Below are positions 1 through 10,056 of a stretch of 64,000 nt of DNA, piece by piece. This DNA comes from Streptomyces sp. RKAG290. Its GTDB lineage: Bacteria; Actinomycetota; Actinomycetes; Streptomycetales; Streptomycetaceae. Every line of letters begins with the position of its first letter. Position 1 is the first letter of the stretch. The DNA lies in contig NZ_JAJOZC010000001.1 in NCBI RefSeq assembly GCF_023701695.1, positions 3,011,894 to 3,075,893 of the forward strand, in the 5' to 3' direction. Below the pieces are notes generated by a model that did not search any database, had not been told where the DNA came from, and saw only the letters and a program-made list of their open reading frames with translations. Both the position numbers and the translations under genes were made by a program.

Positions 1-1032
1 GGCGCGGGCAAGACGCTCGTCGGCGCGGGCGCGATGGCGCAGGCCAAGGCGACCACGCTGATCCTGGTCACCAACACCGTCTCCGCCCGGCAGTGGAAGC
101 ACGAGCTGATCAAGCGGACCTCGCTGACCGAGGAGGAGATCGGCGAGTACAGCGGTACCCGCAAGGAGATCCGCCCGGTCACCATCGCCACGTACCAGGT
201 GCTCACGACCCGTCGCAAGGGCGTCTACCCGCACCTGGAGCTGTTCGACTCCCGCGACTGGGGTCTGGTGATCTACGACGAGGTGCACCTGCTGCCCGCG
301 CCCGTCTTCAAGTTCACCGCCGACCTGCAGGCGCGCCGCCGGCTCGGGCTGACCGCGACCCTGGTGCGGGAGGACGGCCGCGAGTCGGACGTCTTCTCGC
401 TGATCGGGCCCAAGCGGTTCGACGCCCCGTGGAAGGAGATCGAGGCGCAGGGCTACATCGCGCCCGCGGACTGTGTCGAGGTGCGGGTCAATCTCACGGA
501 CAGCGAGCGGCTCGCCTACGCCACCGCCGAGCCCGAGGAGAAGTACCGGTTCTGCGCGACGACCGCGACGAAGCGGAAGGTCACCGAGGCGCTGGTGCGC
601 AAGCACCAGGGCGAGCAGACGCTGGTCATCGGGCAGTACATCGACCAGCTCGACGAGCTGGGTGAGCATCTGAACGCCCCGGTGATCAAGGGCGAGACGA
701 GCAATGCCCAGCGGGAGAAGCTGTTCGGCGCGTTCCGGGAGGGCGAGATCAGCGTGCTGGTCGTGTCGAAGGTGGCGAACTTCTCCATCGACCTGCCCGA
801 GGCCACCGTCGCCATCCAGGTGTCCGGCACCTTCGGCTCGCGCCAGGAGGAGGCCCAGCGGCTGGGCCGGGTGCTGCGTCCGAAGGCGGACGGGCACGAG
901 GCCCGGTTCTACTCCGTGGTCGCCCGCGACACGATCGACCAGGACTTCGCGGCCCACCGCCAGCGGTTCCTGGCCGAGCAGGGCTACGCGTACCGGATCG
1001 TGGACGCGGACGAGCTGCTGACGGACAACTGA
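1..1032 (+). CDS. DNA repair helicase XPB, 3' part
   Basis: C-terminal part of an XPB/Rad25-type superfamily 2 helicase; the frame is already open at base 1, so the window cuts off the amino end. The first codons read GAGKTL, the Walker A loop. A DEVH box lies at about 277-288, LTAT (motif III) at 349-360, and QRLGRVLRP (motif VI) around 855-885. Bacterial XPB proteins are ATP-driven 3'-5' DNA helicases common in actinobacteria. A role in DNA repair is taken from the family and is not shown here. The gene ends with TGA at 1030-1032. The next gene on this strand is the HelD-like ATPase at 1629, too far away to assume one transcript. Confidence 0.93.
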   Translation, partial: GAGKTLVGAGAMAQAKATTLILVTNTVSARQWKHELIKRTSLTEEEIGEYSGTRKEIRPVTIATYQVLTTRRKGVYPHLELFDSRDWGLVIYDEVHLLPAPVFKFTADLQARRRLGLTATLVREDGRESDVFSLIGPKRFDAPWKEIEAQGYIAPADCVEVRVNLTDSERLAYATAEPEEKYRFCATTATKRKVTEALVRKHQGEQTLVIGQYIDQLDELGEHLNAPVIKGETSNAQREKLFGAFREGEISVLVVSKVANFSIDLPEATVAIQVSGTFGSRQEEAQRLGRVLRPKADGHEARFYSVVARDTIDQDFAAHRQRFLAEQGYAYRIVDADELLTDN

Positions 1033-1057
1033 CGGCCGGGGCGGGGGCGTGCCGTGC

Positions 1058-1255
1058 TCAGCGAGTGCGGCGGACGCCCGCCTCCTCCGCGTACTCACCG
1101 AGGACGACGACGCCGAACGCGGCCCGGACGAAGACCCTGACGGCGCGCAGGGCGTCACCGGCACGGTGGCTGTGGTGGTGACCGGTGGCCGCGGTCGCGC
1201 CGTGCGCGGGGCCGGTCCTTCTCGGGTTCAGGATGACGGTGCTCATGTCTTCCAT
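1058..1255 (-). CDS. Small conserved-looking hypothetical protein
   Basis: A 65-residue reading frame beginning MEDMSTVILNPR and ending VVVLGEYAEEAGVRRTR, convergent with the XPB gene. GGAG stands four bases before the first ATG; a second ATG (1246) is also possible. The middle is His/Arg-rich and low in complexity, while the C-terminal part is hydrophobic then acidic and looks like a real short protein rather than antisense noise. I recall similar short proteins in other Streptomyces but cannot confirm this. No function can be proposed. It could still be a chance frame. Confidence 0.4.
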   Translation of the reverse strand: MEDMSTVILNPRRTGPAHGATAATGHHHSHRAGDALRAVRVFVRAAFGVVVLGEYAEEAGVRRTR

Positions 1256-1628
1256 GGTGCTCCGTCCGCACCCGTAGCCGCGTCGGCCCGCAGACGGAAG
1301 CCCGGACGGCCGCGCCTACCCCTCCGGTCGCATGCCGTCCCCTACGGGACGGACCCCGCACCGGCCGCGATATTGGTTCGCGCCCCGGTGGGCCCGTCGA
1401 TACAATCGCCGGTCTGCCCGCCTCCCGCACCGTGGTACCGGCCGTCCGCAAGGGCTCGTGCCGGCAGCCGGGGGAGCGCCGCCGACCGGACGGAAACCGG
1501 CCGACAGCCGTACGTACGCCCCGCGTGCGTACCAGTGATCGATCCCCGAGCGGACCGCATCGCCCCCGAACAGTCACCGGGGACGAGGTGCGGCCCGCCG
1601 TCCTGCGTTGAATGCCGGAGGCAACACC
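1256..1628. other. Gene-free interval before the HelD-like gene
   Basis: About 370 bases between the small minus-strand frame and the HelD-like gene. It must hold promoters for both. An imperfect repeat of GTACGTACGC and GTGCGTAC lies at about 1510-1531, but I see no convincing sigma-factor hexamers. I looked for a rifamycin-associated inverted repeat, which precedes some HelR genes, and did not recognise one. Confidence 0.4.
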
Positions 1629-3716
1629 GTGCCCGCGCACGAACACGAGAGCGACACCACCACCGATCCCCTCGCCCATGAGCGCGCCCATCTCGCCGCC
1701 TCGCGCGCCGCGCTGCGCGCCATGCGTGAGGACGCCCAGGCCCTGGACATCCGCGATGTCACGGCGAACTGGGTGAACGCGGCCGTACTGCAGGCCCAGA
1801 TCACCGACCGCATCAAATCCCTCGCCGACCTCGCCCACACCCCGCTCTTCTTCGGGCGGCTGGACTACCTCCACGTGGTCGGCGCCGAGCAGGCCGAGGG
1901 CGCGGAGGGCGAGCAGTTCTACATCGGGCGGCGCCACGTCCACGACGCCGGCGGCGACCCGATGGTCATCGACTGGCGCGCACCGGTCTCCCAGCCGTTC
2001 TACCGGGCGTCCCGCAACGACCCGCTCGACGTCGGCCAGCGGCGCCGCTTCGGTTACACCGGCGGCGAGCTGACCGCGTACGAGGACGAGCACCTCACCG
2101 ACCCGACCGAGACGGCGCGGACCAGCAAGCTCCTCCAGGCGGAGATCGAGCGGCCACGCGTCGGCCCGATGCGCGACATCGTCGCGACGATCCAGCCCGA
2201 GCAGGACGAGATCGTCCGCAGCGAGCTCGGCGGTTCCGTCTGTGTGCAGGGCGGGCCCGGCACCGGGAAGACCGCCGTCGGCCTGCACCGGGTCGCGTAT
2301 CTGCTGTACGCGCACCGCGAGCGGCTCGCCCGCACCGGCACGCTGGTCATCGGGCCGAACCGGTCCTTCCTGCACTACATCGAGCAGGTGCTGCCGGCCC
2401 TCGGCGAGCTGGAGGTCAAGCAGGCCACCGTCGACGACCTGGTGACGGCACACATCGAGGTCCGCGGCACGGACGAGGCGCGGGCCGCCGTCGTGAAGGG
2501 TGACGCCCGGATGGCGGAGGTGCTGCGGCGGGCGATCCGGTCGCACGTGACGATGCCGACGGAGCCCGTGATGGTGGTGCGCGGTTCGCGGCGCTGGCGG
2601 GTGCCCGCGTACGAGATCGAGGAGATGGTCCAGGAGCTGCTGGCCCGCGACATGCGCTACGGCGCGGCGCACGAGGCGCTGCCGCAGCGCATCGCCCATG
2701 CCGTGCTGGTGCGGATGGAGGAGGCCGGCGAGGCACCCGACGACCGGGTGCAGAACGCGGTGGCGCGCAACCCCGCGGTGAAGGCCGCCGTGAAGGCGGT
2801 CTGGCCCGCGGTCGAACCGTCGAAGCTGGTGCTGCGGCTGCTGTCCGACCCGGAGTTCCTGGCCGCGCAGGCGCAGGGGCTGCTCACCGAGGAGGAGCAG
2901 AAGACCATCCTGTGGACCAAGCCCGCCCGCAGTGTGAGGGCCGCGAAGTGGTCGGCGGCGGACGCGGTACTGATCGACGAGGCGAACGACCTGGTGGCGC
3001 GCACCCACTCGCTGGGCCACGTCGTGATCGACGAGGCCCAGGACCTCTCCCCCATGCAGTACCGGGCGGTGGGCCGGCGCTGCTCGACCGGTTCGGCCAC
3101 GGTGCTCGGCGACCTGGCGCAGGGCACGACGCCGTGGTCTACGCAGAGCTGGGCGCAGGCGCTGCACCACCTGGGCAAGTCCGACGCGGTGGTGGAGGAG
3201 CTCACCGCCGGCTTCCGCGTGCCGCGCGACGTGATCGCGTACGCGTCCCGGCTGCTGCCGGTGATCTCGCCGGGGCTGGCGGCCGTCGAGTCGGTACGTG
3301 AGTCGCCGGGCTCGCTGTCGGTACGGGAGGTGGCCGGCACGGACGCGCTGGACGCGGCGGTGGTCGCGGCCTGCGAGGAGTCGCTGAAGCAGGAGGGTTC
3401 GACCGGTCTGATCGCCGCCGACGCGCGCATCCCGGCGTTGGCGGACGCGCTGACGGCAGCGGGCCACGCCTATCTCTCCCCCGGCCAGGAGACCACCGCC
3501 GAGTCCCGGCTGACCCTGGTCCCGGCGTCGCTGGCCAAGGGCCTGGAGTACGACTACGTGGTGCTGGACGAACCGGCCGCGGTGGTCGACGGGGAGCCGG
3601 ACGAGCGGACCGGCCTGCGCCGGCTGTACGTGGCGCTGACCCGTGCGGTGTCCGGGCTGATCGTGCTTCACGCGTCGCCGCTGCCGGATGAGTTGGGCCA
3701 AGAGGGCAGCCTCTGA
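1629..3716 (+). CDS. helD: HelD/HelR-like RNA polymerase recycling ATPase
   Basis: A 695-aa UvrD/Rep-like superfamily 1 ATPase of the HelD type. Known HelD proteins release stalled RNA polymerase from DNA; some Streptomyces relatives (HelR) protect it from rifamycins. Walker A GGPGTGKT lies at about residues 207-214, Walker B VIDEAQDLSP near 466, and the C-terminal motif LRRLYVALTRA close to the end. The N-terminal 150 residues are helical and charged, as in the coiled-coil arm of HelD. GTG at 1629 is chosen because GGAGG at 1617-1621 stands seven bases before it; a TTG at 1608 in the same frame lacks such a site. A strong hairpin follows the stop. Whether it gives drug resistance cannot be read from sequence. 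Confidence 0.88.
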   Translation: MPAHEHESDTTTDPLAHERAHLAASRAALRAMREDAQALDIRDVTANWVNAAVLQAQITDRIKSLADLAHTPLFFGRLDYLHVVGAEQAEGAEGEQFYIGRRHVHDAGGDPMVIDWRAPVSQPFYRASRNDPLDVGQRRRFGYTGGELTAYEDEHLTDPTETARTSKLLQAEIERPRVGPMRDIVATIQPEQDEIVRSELGGSVCVQGGPGTGKTAVGLHRVAYLLYAHRERLARTGTLVIGPNRSFLHYIEQVLPALGELEVKQATVDDLVTAHIEVRGTDEARAAVVKGDARMAEVLRRAIRSHVTMPTEPVMVVRGSRRWRVPAYEIEEMVQELLARDMRYGAAHEALPQRIAHAVLVRMEEAGEAPDDRVQNAVARNPAVKAAVKAVWPAVEPSKLVLRLLSDPEFLAAQAQGLLTEEEQKTILWTKPARSVRAAKWSAADAVLIDEANDLVARTHSLGHVVIDEAQDLSPMQYRAVGRRCSTGSATVLGDLAQGTTPWSTQSWAQALHHLGKSDAVVEELTAGFRVPRDVIAYASRLLPVISPGLAAVESVRESPGSLSVREVAGTDALDAAVVAACEESLKQEGSTGLIAADARIPALADALTAAGHAYLSPGQETTAESRLTLVPASLAKGLEYDYVVLDEPAAVVDGEPDERTGLRRLYVALTRAVSGLIVLHASPLPDELGQEGSL

Positions 3717-3724
3717 GCCGGGGC

Positions 3725-3761
3725 CGGAGTGCGGGGCGGCCGTCCGCCGCCCCGCACTCCG
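3725..3761. terminator. Bidirectional terminator hairpin
   Basis: Perfect 16-bp inverted repeat with a 5-base loop (arms 3725-3740 and 3746-3761) between the convergent HelD-like and cellulase genes. No T-tract, as is usual for Streptomyces terminators. Confidence 0.85.
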
Positions 3762-3769
3762 CGCCGGGG

Positions 3770-6441
3770 TCAGCCCGTCGTACAGGCCCTCCCGTTCAGC
3801 TTGACCGTGCCCGGGTCGGCGGCCGCACCCGAGACGCTGCTGTTGAACCCGAAGTCGACCGACGCTCCCGGCGCGAGGGTGCGGTTCCAGGACAGCGGCG
3901 CGGCGGTGACCGTACGCCCGTGCTGGTCCAGCCGTGCGCTCCAGGTGTGGGTGAGCTGCTGGTCACCGGGCAGCAGCCAGGTCAGCGCCCACGGGGTGAC
4001 CGCCGCGGTGCCGGTGTTCTTCACCGTCACCGTGGTGGTCGAGCCGGTGCTCCACGGGTGCGAGGAGTACGTGACCCGGCAGGCGCGGGCCGGGCCCGTA
4101 CCGTCCCCGCTGTCGTCCAGGTAGGAGGCGACGAACGCGAGCGGCGCGTTCCAGTTGATGGCGACCTCATTGGTGGCGTACGAGCCGTTGTCGTCGAGGT
4201 AACACATGGCGGCCGCGCACCCGTTGAGCTTCTCCGCGGCCTTCGGGTCGCCCGAGGCGGGCGCGGTGAGGTTGGGCCCGCCCGCGAGGGAGCCGGGGGG
4301 CGGGTGGGGCAGGTCGGGGTCGCTCTCGTGGGCCCAGAAGCGGTGGTGCTGGTTCTCGGAGCTGCGCTCGCCGTACCCGGTGACGTAGGACTGGTTCAGC
4401 GGATTGCGGCCGAACAGGTAGTCGGCGCCGCGCAGTACGGCGTCGCGGTAGCGGTCCTTGCCTGTGAGGTCGGCGGCGGTGGCCAGCACGACCATGTTGT
4501 TGAGCACCTGGCTGTTGGAACCCCAGACGTAGTTCTCGTCCGCCGGGGCGTACGGCACCCCGTACAGCTGATCCTCGGACTCCTGGGCGTAGTGGTCGGC
4601 GGCCGTGGTGACCACGGAGCGGACCTGGGTGAGCTGCGCGGGGGTCAGGTCGTTGGGGACGGTGGCCAGGGTGAGCACGCCGAGACCGGCGGTCTCGCCC
4701 CACCACATGCCGCCGTCCGCGGGGAAGACCGCGTCCGTGTCCCCGTGCAGCGGGGAGCCGAGCAGCGCCTGGCGGTAGGTGTCGTCGCCGGTGGTGGTGA
4801 ACAGCTCGGCCGCCGCCCAGTAGAACTCGTCCCGGACGTCGCTGTCCTCGTAGGTGCCGCCGCCGACGCCGTCGGCCGGGTCGGCCAGCACGTCCGGGTG
4901 CGCCTTCGCCGCGGTCCACGCCCTCTCGGCGGCGGTACGGCACCGGGCGGCGAAGTCCGCGTCGTACGGGGCGAACAGCCGGGCGCACTGGGCGGCGGCG
5001 GCCGCCACGTTGAGCGTCGCGGCGGTGGTCGGCGGGTGCAGTTCGCGCTGCTGGGGGTCCAGATGGGGCAGCATCGGCAGGCCGGTCCACTGCGCGTCGT
5101 GCACCTTGTGGTGGACCATGCCGGCCAGCGGCTCCCCGGCCGGGACCTGCATCCGCATCATGAAGTCGAGCTCCCAGCGCGCCTCGTCGAGGATGTCCGG
5201 CACGTCGTTGCCGTGCTCGGGCACCCGCAGCGCGCCGTCGCCGAGCTCGGCGGACTCCGCGCCGTCCGCCGTCAGGGTCCGCTCGTAGGTGTCCATCAGC
5301 TCGGCCACCGCGATGCCGCCGTTGACCACGTACTTGCCCTGGTCACCGGCGTCGTACCAGCCGCCCCGCACATCGAGCCGGTAGTCGCAGACACCCGGCT
5401 GGCAGGGCACGTCGGTGTCGCCCTTGTTGGGCGCGACACCGAGGTGGCCTGCGGGCCTTGCGTACTGCGCACCGACGAGGCCGGCGTCGATCTCGATGCC
5501 GCTGCGGTTGTGGTAGAAGTACGCCAGCGAGTCGCCGCGCAGGCTGTCGTACAGGCCGGCGCCGATCGAGAAGGGCTCGCTGACCTGGCCGTCCGCCTCC
5601 ACCGTGTAGCCGTCCCCGGCGGCCGTGACGTCGCTGAAGTCGAAGGTGTGGACGTTCTGCCGCGAGGTCGGGTCCACGCCGCCCGGGACGGTGGTGCCGG
5701 TCGCGGCGGTCGATCCGTCCGCCGCCTTGAGGGCCCACGGCAGCGGGGTGGTCGCGTCGGTGACCAGGGTGCCGGTCTTGGGCCCCTTCGGGAGGTAGCC
5801 GACCTGGTTGACGCGGACGGGCGAGCCGGTGTCGGGCACGTACACGGGCGGTTCGGCGCCGCCGCGCAGGGACACGTCGTCGAGGCAGAAGGTGGCCGCC
5901 TCGTCGTTGCCGCCTATCTGGAAGGCGAGCTGGGCGGCGTCGCGGTCGGCGGTCGCGGTGAAGACATGGGTGACGGGGGTCGCGTCCGCGCCGATCTGGT
6001 CGGTGGCCGAGAGGTCCGTGGTGTACGGCTCGGTGGCCAGCTGCACATTGGTGTGGATGGACAGCGGAGCGGTGGAGGTGGCGGTGTAGGTGAGGGTGTA
6101 CGCCTCCCCGGCGACCAGCGGGATGTCGTTCTGCCCGACGATCACGTCCCAGGGGTTGGCGGTCCCCGCCGGCACGTCGGTACAGAGCCGGCCGTCGGTG
6201 ACGGCCGCGGTGGTGTTGGCCGTCCACCACCAGGGGCGGTACCGGCGGCGAAGTCGCCGTTGGTGATCTGCTCGGGGGCGGGGCCGGGGGCGGCATCCCC
6301 CGCGGACGCGGTGGCCGCGGCGGCACCGGGCGCGGTGAGGACGCCGCCGAACAGTACGGCGACGGCTAAGGTCCCGAGCACGTGACGCCCGCGCCGGACG
6401 CGGGTGCGTCCGGTGGGGGGCGGGGGCGAAGAGGCGTTCAC
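3770..6441 (-). CDS. Secreted GH9 cellulase with CBM (frameshifted)
   Basis: Modular secreted endoglucanase. From GTG at 6441 (GAAAGG seven bases upstream) there is a signal peptide, then NGDF opening a CBM4/9-like domain, a CelD-type Ig-like domain (starting VRVNQVGYLPKG), a GH9 catalytic domain and a C-terminal CBM2. GH9 residues are present: the DAGD aspartates in GGWYDAGDQGKY (about 5335-5368), the histidines in ENQHHRFWA (about 4329-4358) and the acid Glu in NEVAINWNAPL (about 4150-4177). The frame breaks at about 6233-6237, between GDFAAGT and PWWWTANT. Adding one C to a run of four restores GTAPWWWT, so I treat the gene as intact in the organism. Two CebR-like boxes upstream suggest induction by cello-oligosaccharides. 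Confidence 0.9.
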
Positions 6442-6503
6442 CGGTGGCCTTTCGGTAGGGGGTGGCGGGGGTGGCGGTTCGGCACGCGGCCGATATCAAG
6501 GCG

Positions 6504-6517
6504 TGGGAGCGCTCCCA
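6504..6517. promoter_or_regulatory. CebR-type operator, perfect
   Basis: TGGGAGCGCTCCCA, the perfect 14-bp palindrome bound by the cellulose-utilisation repressor CebR in Streptomyces, 63 bases upstream of the cellulase GTG. The match is seen directly; binding is inferred. Confidence 0.88.
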
Positions 6518-6547
6518 GTAGCGTGGAACGCAGCCGGGGAGGCAGCG

Positions 6548-6561
6548 TGGGAGCGTTCCCA
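6548..6561. promoter_or_regulatory. CebR-type operator, second copy
   Basis: TGGGAGCGTTCCCA differs from the perfect box by one base. It lies 44 bases from the first box, about four helical turns, so two repressor dimers could sit on one face of the DNA. Confidence 0.8.
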
Positions 6562-6788
6562 CACCGTCAGGCCATTGTGAAGCCCGTGGTGTTTGTTGCG
6601 CCAGGGTCGCGACAGCACGAGCCTGCCGGGCAGCGGCGCCCGGGACGGGCCGGGCGCGAGGCGGGCCGGGCGGGCCACCGCGAACGCCGATCGTGCGCGG
6701 CGGGCCGCCGTGAACGCGGGACGGGCGGGGCAGGACGCCGTGACCACGGCGACCCACCCCGCCCGCACCACCTGCGCGCGACCTGGCC
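6562..6788. other. Gene-free interval between cellulase and cutC
   Basis: About 230 bases of GC-rich DNA rich in GGGCGGGCC-like repeats, between the operators and the end of cutC. Frames here have only Arg/Ala/Pro-rich chance translations. The part next to the operators should hold the cellulase promoter; I could not fix its hexamers. Confidence 0.4.
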
Positions 6789-7478
6789 CTACGCGTCGAG
6801 CATGTCCCGCCACTCGCGCACCGCCGCCGGGTCCACCGGCGCCGACCAGCCGTCCGGCCGGGCGGCGCCGCCGATGTGCACGGCGTCGATGCCCGCGTCC
6901 AGCAGCTCCGGCAGATGGTCGAGCCGCAGCCCGCCGCCGACGAGGATCTGCGGCTCGTACCCCGGCTCACCCTTGCGCGCCGCCTCGACCAGCAGCGTCG
7001 GGATACCGTCGTCCACTCCGGCGGCCGATCCCGCGGTGAGATACGTGTCCAGCCCCGGCAGGTCCGCGAGGGCCTTGCGCAGGGCGTCCCGGTCGGCGGC
7101 CCGGTCGATCGCACGGTGGAACGTCCAACTGCAGCCGTCCAGCGCGGCGATGATCCGCTCGACCGCGACCAGGTCGGGACGGCCGTCCGCGTCCAGGAAG
7201 CCGAGCACGAATTCGTCCGCACCCTCGGCCCGCAGCTCCAGGGCCTTGCTCACGAGCAGGTCGATGTCGCCGGCCGCGAAGCCGTCCGCCAGTCTGAGCA
7301 TCACCCGCAGCGGGATGTCCACCGCGGCGCGGATCGTCGCGAAGGCCGCACAGGACGGGGTCAGACCGTCCGCCGCCATGTCGGTGACCAGCTCAAGCCG
7401 GTCCGCACCACCCGCCTGGGCAGCGACCGCGTCCTCCGCGTCGAGAGCGATCACCTCCAGGACTGCACGGTTGCTCAT
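6789..7478 (-). CDS. cutC: CutC family protein
   Basis: A 229-aa TIM-barrel protein of the CutC family (PF03932). It starts MSNRAVLEVIALDAEDA and has the family's GADRLELV strand near residue 24, the VMLR strand, FHRAID near residue 120 and the ILVGGGLR phosphate-site-like loop. CutC was first linked to copper tolerance, but that role is disputed and the substrate is unknown. It lies upstream of and divergent from copA, which is suggestive, yet a DasR-like site in its own promoter points to amino-sugar control instead. Length is normal for the family and no residues look missing. Confidence 0.87.
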   Translation of the reverse strand: MSNRAVLEVIALDAEDAVAAQAGGADRLELVTDMAADGLTPSCAAFATIRAAVDIPLRVMLRLADGFAAGDIDLLVSKALELRAEGADEFVLGFLDADGRPDLVAVERIIAALDGCSWTFHRAIDRAADRDALRKALADLPGLDTYLTAGSAAGVDDGIPTLLVEAARKGEPGYEPQILVGGGLRLDHLPELLDAGIDAVHIGGAARPDGWSAPVDPAAVREWRDMLDA

Positions 7479-7505
7479 GGGAACCCAATCCTCCAGGAAG
7501 CAGCT

Positions 7506-7521
7506 ATAGGTCTAGTCCAAT
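7506..7521. promoter_or_regulatory. DasR-like site upstream of cutC
   Basis: ATAGGTCTAGTCCAAT matches the DasR responsive element (ACTGGTCTAGACCAGT) at 12 of 16 positions, 28 bases before the cutC start. DasR is the GlcNAc-sensing GntR repressor of streptomycetes. The site is a candidate only. Confidence 0.5.
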
Positions 7522-7685
7522 GGCCAGCCTACGGGTCGGTAGGCCGACCGCGCAGCCTCACTGTGCACGTGAAGATACGCGAGGTCAGACGCACGACAGG
7601 CGACCGGACGGGCGCGGACCGTCCGGTCGCAGCCGATCACCCTTGCGTGTCCATAGGGGAGGGGGTATACCTGAATGAGTAGCAG

Positions 7686-7701
7686 ATACCCCCAGGGGTA
7701 T
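7686..7701. promoter_or_regulatory. CsoR-type copper operator
   Basis: ATACCCCCAGGGGTAT is a palindrome of the form bound by the copper sensor CsoR (TACCCC-GGGGTA), 38 bases before the copA start. A second GGGGTATACC half-like element is at about 7664-7673. This fits release of repression by Cu(I). No csoR gene lies in this window. Confidence 0.82.
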
Positions 7702-7738
7702 AAGAACGGTATCAGTGAACACCTACCGAGGAGGCCCC

Positions 7739-10022
7739 GTGTCCGCGCAGACCGCAGCCACCACCGGCACCAGTGACGCCACCGGCACGGGCGCCGCAGA
7801 GGTCGAGCTCGCCATCGGCGGCATGACCTGCGCCTCGTGCGCGGCCCGCATCGAGAAGAAGCTCAACCGCATGGACGGGGTCGAGGCCACCGTCAACTAC
7901 GCGACCGAGAAGGCCCGGGTCAGCTTCCCGACCCCCGGCGTCTCCGTGCAGGACCTGATCGCCACCGTCGAGAGGACCGGCTACACCGCGCACGAGCCCG
8001 CTCCTGCCGTACGCGAGGACGCACCCGCCGCGGCGACGGAGGCTGACGAGCTCCGCCCGCTGCGGCAGCGACTGGTCACCGCCGTCCTGCTCGCCGTACC
8101 GGTGATCGCGATGGCGATGATCCCGGCGTTGCAGTTCGACAACTGGCAGTGGCTTTCCCTGACGCTCGCCGCGCCCGTCGTCACCTACGCCGGCTGGCCC
8201 TTCCACCGCGCCGCGTGGACCAACGCCCGGCACGGGGCGGCCACGATGGACACGCTCATCTCGGTCGGCACCTCCGCCGCATTCCTGTGGTCGGTGTGGG
8301 CGCTGTTCTTCGGCACCGCCGGCATGACCGGCATGACGCACCCCTTCGAGCTGACCATCGGCCGCAGCGACGGCGCCGGAAACATCTATCTCGAAGCCGC
8401 CGCCGGAGTCACCGCGTTCATCCTGGCCGGGCGCTACTTCGAAGCCCGCTCCAAGCGGAAGGCGGGCGCGGCACTGAAGGCCCTGCTCGAACTGGGCGCC
8501 AAGGACGTCACCGTCCTGCGCGACGGCCGCGAGCGGACCGTGGACACGGCGGACCTCCGGGTCGGGGACCGCTTCCTGGTCCGGCCGGGCGAGAAGATCG
8601 CCACCGACGGCACGGTCGTCGAGGGCAGCTCGGCCCTGGACGCGTCCATGCTCACCGGCGAATCCGTGCCCGTAGAGGTCGGCGTCGGCGACCCGGTCAC
8701 CGGCGCCACGCTGAACGCGGGCGGCCGGCTCGTCGTCGAGGCGACCCGGATCGGCGCGGACACCCAGCTGGCCCGGATGGCGAAGCTGGTCCAGGACGCG
8801 CAGAACGGGAAGGCGGCGGCCCAGCGCCTCGCGGACCGGATCTCCGCGGTCTTCGTCCCGGTGGTCCTGCTCATCGCCCTGGCCACCCTGGTCTCCTGGC
8901 TGCTGATCACCGACGACCTGACCGCCTCGTTCACCGCCGCCGTCGCCGTACTGATCATCGCCTGCCCCTGCGCCCTCGGCCTCGCCACACCCACCGCCCT
9001 CATGGTCGGCACCGGACGCGGCGCCCAGCTCGGCATCCTCATCAAGGGCCCCGAAGTCCTGGAAACCACCCGCCGCATCGACACCATCGTCCTCGACAAG
9101 ACCGGCACCGTCACCACCGGCAAAATGACCCTCCTCGCCATCCACACCACACCCGGCACCACCGAAACCCACGCACTCCACCTCGCCGGCGCCCTGGAAC
9201 ACGCCTCCGAACACCCCCTCGCCCAAGCCGTCACCACCGCAGCCACCAACCGCACCACCACCCCCTCCCCACCCCGACAACTTCACCAACATCCCCGGCC
9301 TCGGCGTCCAAGGCACCGTCGAGGGCCACGCCGTCCTCGTGGGCCGCGAGCAGCTGCTCGCACAGTGGGAGATCTGCCTCCCGGTGGAACTGGCCCGCCG
9401 CAAGGCCGAGGCGCAGGCCGCGGGGCGCACCGCGATTGCGGTCGCCTGGGACGGCGAGGCACGGGCGGTCCTGGAGGTGGCGGACGCGGTCAAGGACACC
9501 AGCGCCGAGGCCGTCGAGCGGCTCCGCGCACTCGGTCTGACACCGATCCTGCTGACCGGCGACAACCGGGCAGTGGCGCAGAGCGTCGCGGCCGAGGTCG
9601 GCATCGACGAGGTGTACGCCGAGGTCATGCCTGAGGACAAGGTCGATGTCGTCAAGCGCCTCCAGGCGCAGGGGCGTTCCGTCGCGATGGTCGGCGACGG
9701 CGTGAACGACGCGGCCGCCCTCGCCCAGGCCGACCTGGGGCTCGCGATGGGCACGGGCACGGACGCCGCGATCGAGGCGGGCGACCTGACCCTGGTCCGC
9801 GGAGACCTGCGGGCCGCCGCCGACGCGATCCGGCTGTCACGCAGGACGCTGGGCACGATCCGCACGAACCTGTTCTGGGCCTTCGCCTACAACGTGGCCG
9901 CACTGCCGCTGGCCGCGGCCGGCCTGCTGAACCCGATGATCGCGGGAGCGGCGATGGCGTTCTCGTCGGTGTTCGTGGTCGGCAACTCGCTGCGACTGCG
10001 CCGGTTCCGGGCGGGGAGGTAG
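7739..10022 (+). CDS. copA: Cu(I)-exporting P1B-type ATPase CopA (frameshifted)
   Basis: Copper efflux P-type ATPase of about 760 aa. An N-terminal heavy-metal domain carries GGMTCASC (about residue 28). Then come transmembrane helices, TGES of the actuator domain (about residue 305), the CPC metal motif in ACPCALG (about 411), the phosphorylated Asp in DKTGT (about 453), SEHPLA of the nucleotide domain (about 490) and MVGDGVND at about 9689-9712. The frame breaks in a C-rich stretch at about 9260-9282. Adding one C to each of two C runs restores TTPLPTPDNF and joins the halves. GTG at 7739 is chosen over GTG 7715 because GAGGAGG at 7728-7734 precedes it. A CsoR-type operator stands just upstream. 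Confidence 0.92.
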
Positions 10023-10056
10023 CGGGCCGAAGGCCCCCGCCCGCGGGCGGCCGGAC

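Noticed and set aside
1256..1628. Rifamycin-associated element upstream of the HelD-like gene
   Set aside because: I found no inverted repeat that I could confidently match to it.
1155..3701. Very long open frame on the minus strand across the HelD-like gene (848 codons)
   Set aside because: His/Arg/Gly-rich, low-complexity translation, lies antisense to a well-supported gene; a product of high GC, as are similar antisense frames at 3920-6385, 7712-9865, 19895-21538 and 20862-22574.
6496..6813. 105-codon minus-strand frame over the cellulase operator region
   Set aside because: Arg/Ala/Pro-rich chance translation overlapping operators and the end of cutC.
9260..9290. Programmed frameshift in copA, as known for E. 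coli copA
   Set aside because: The break is in C-rich sequence without a slippery heptamer or downstream pseudoknot, needs two bases, and similar breaks occur in seven other genes.
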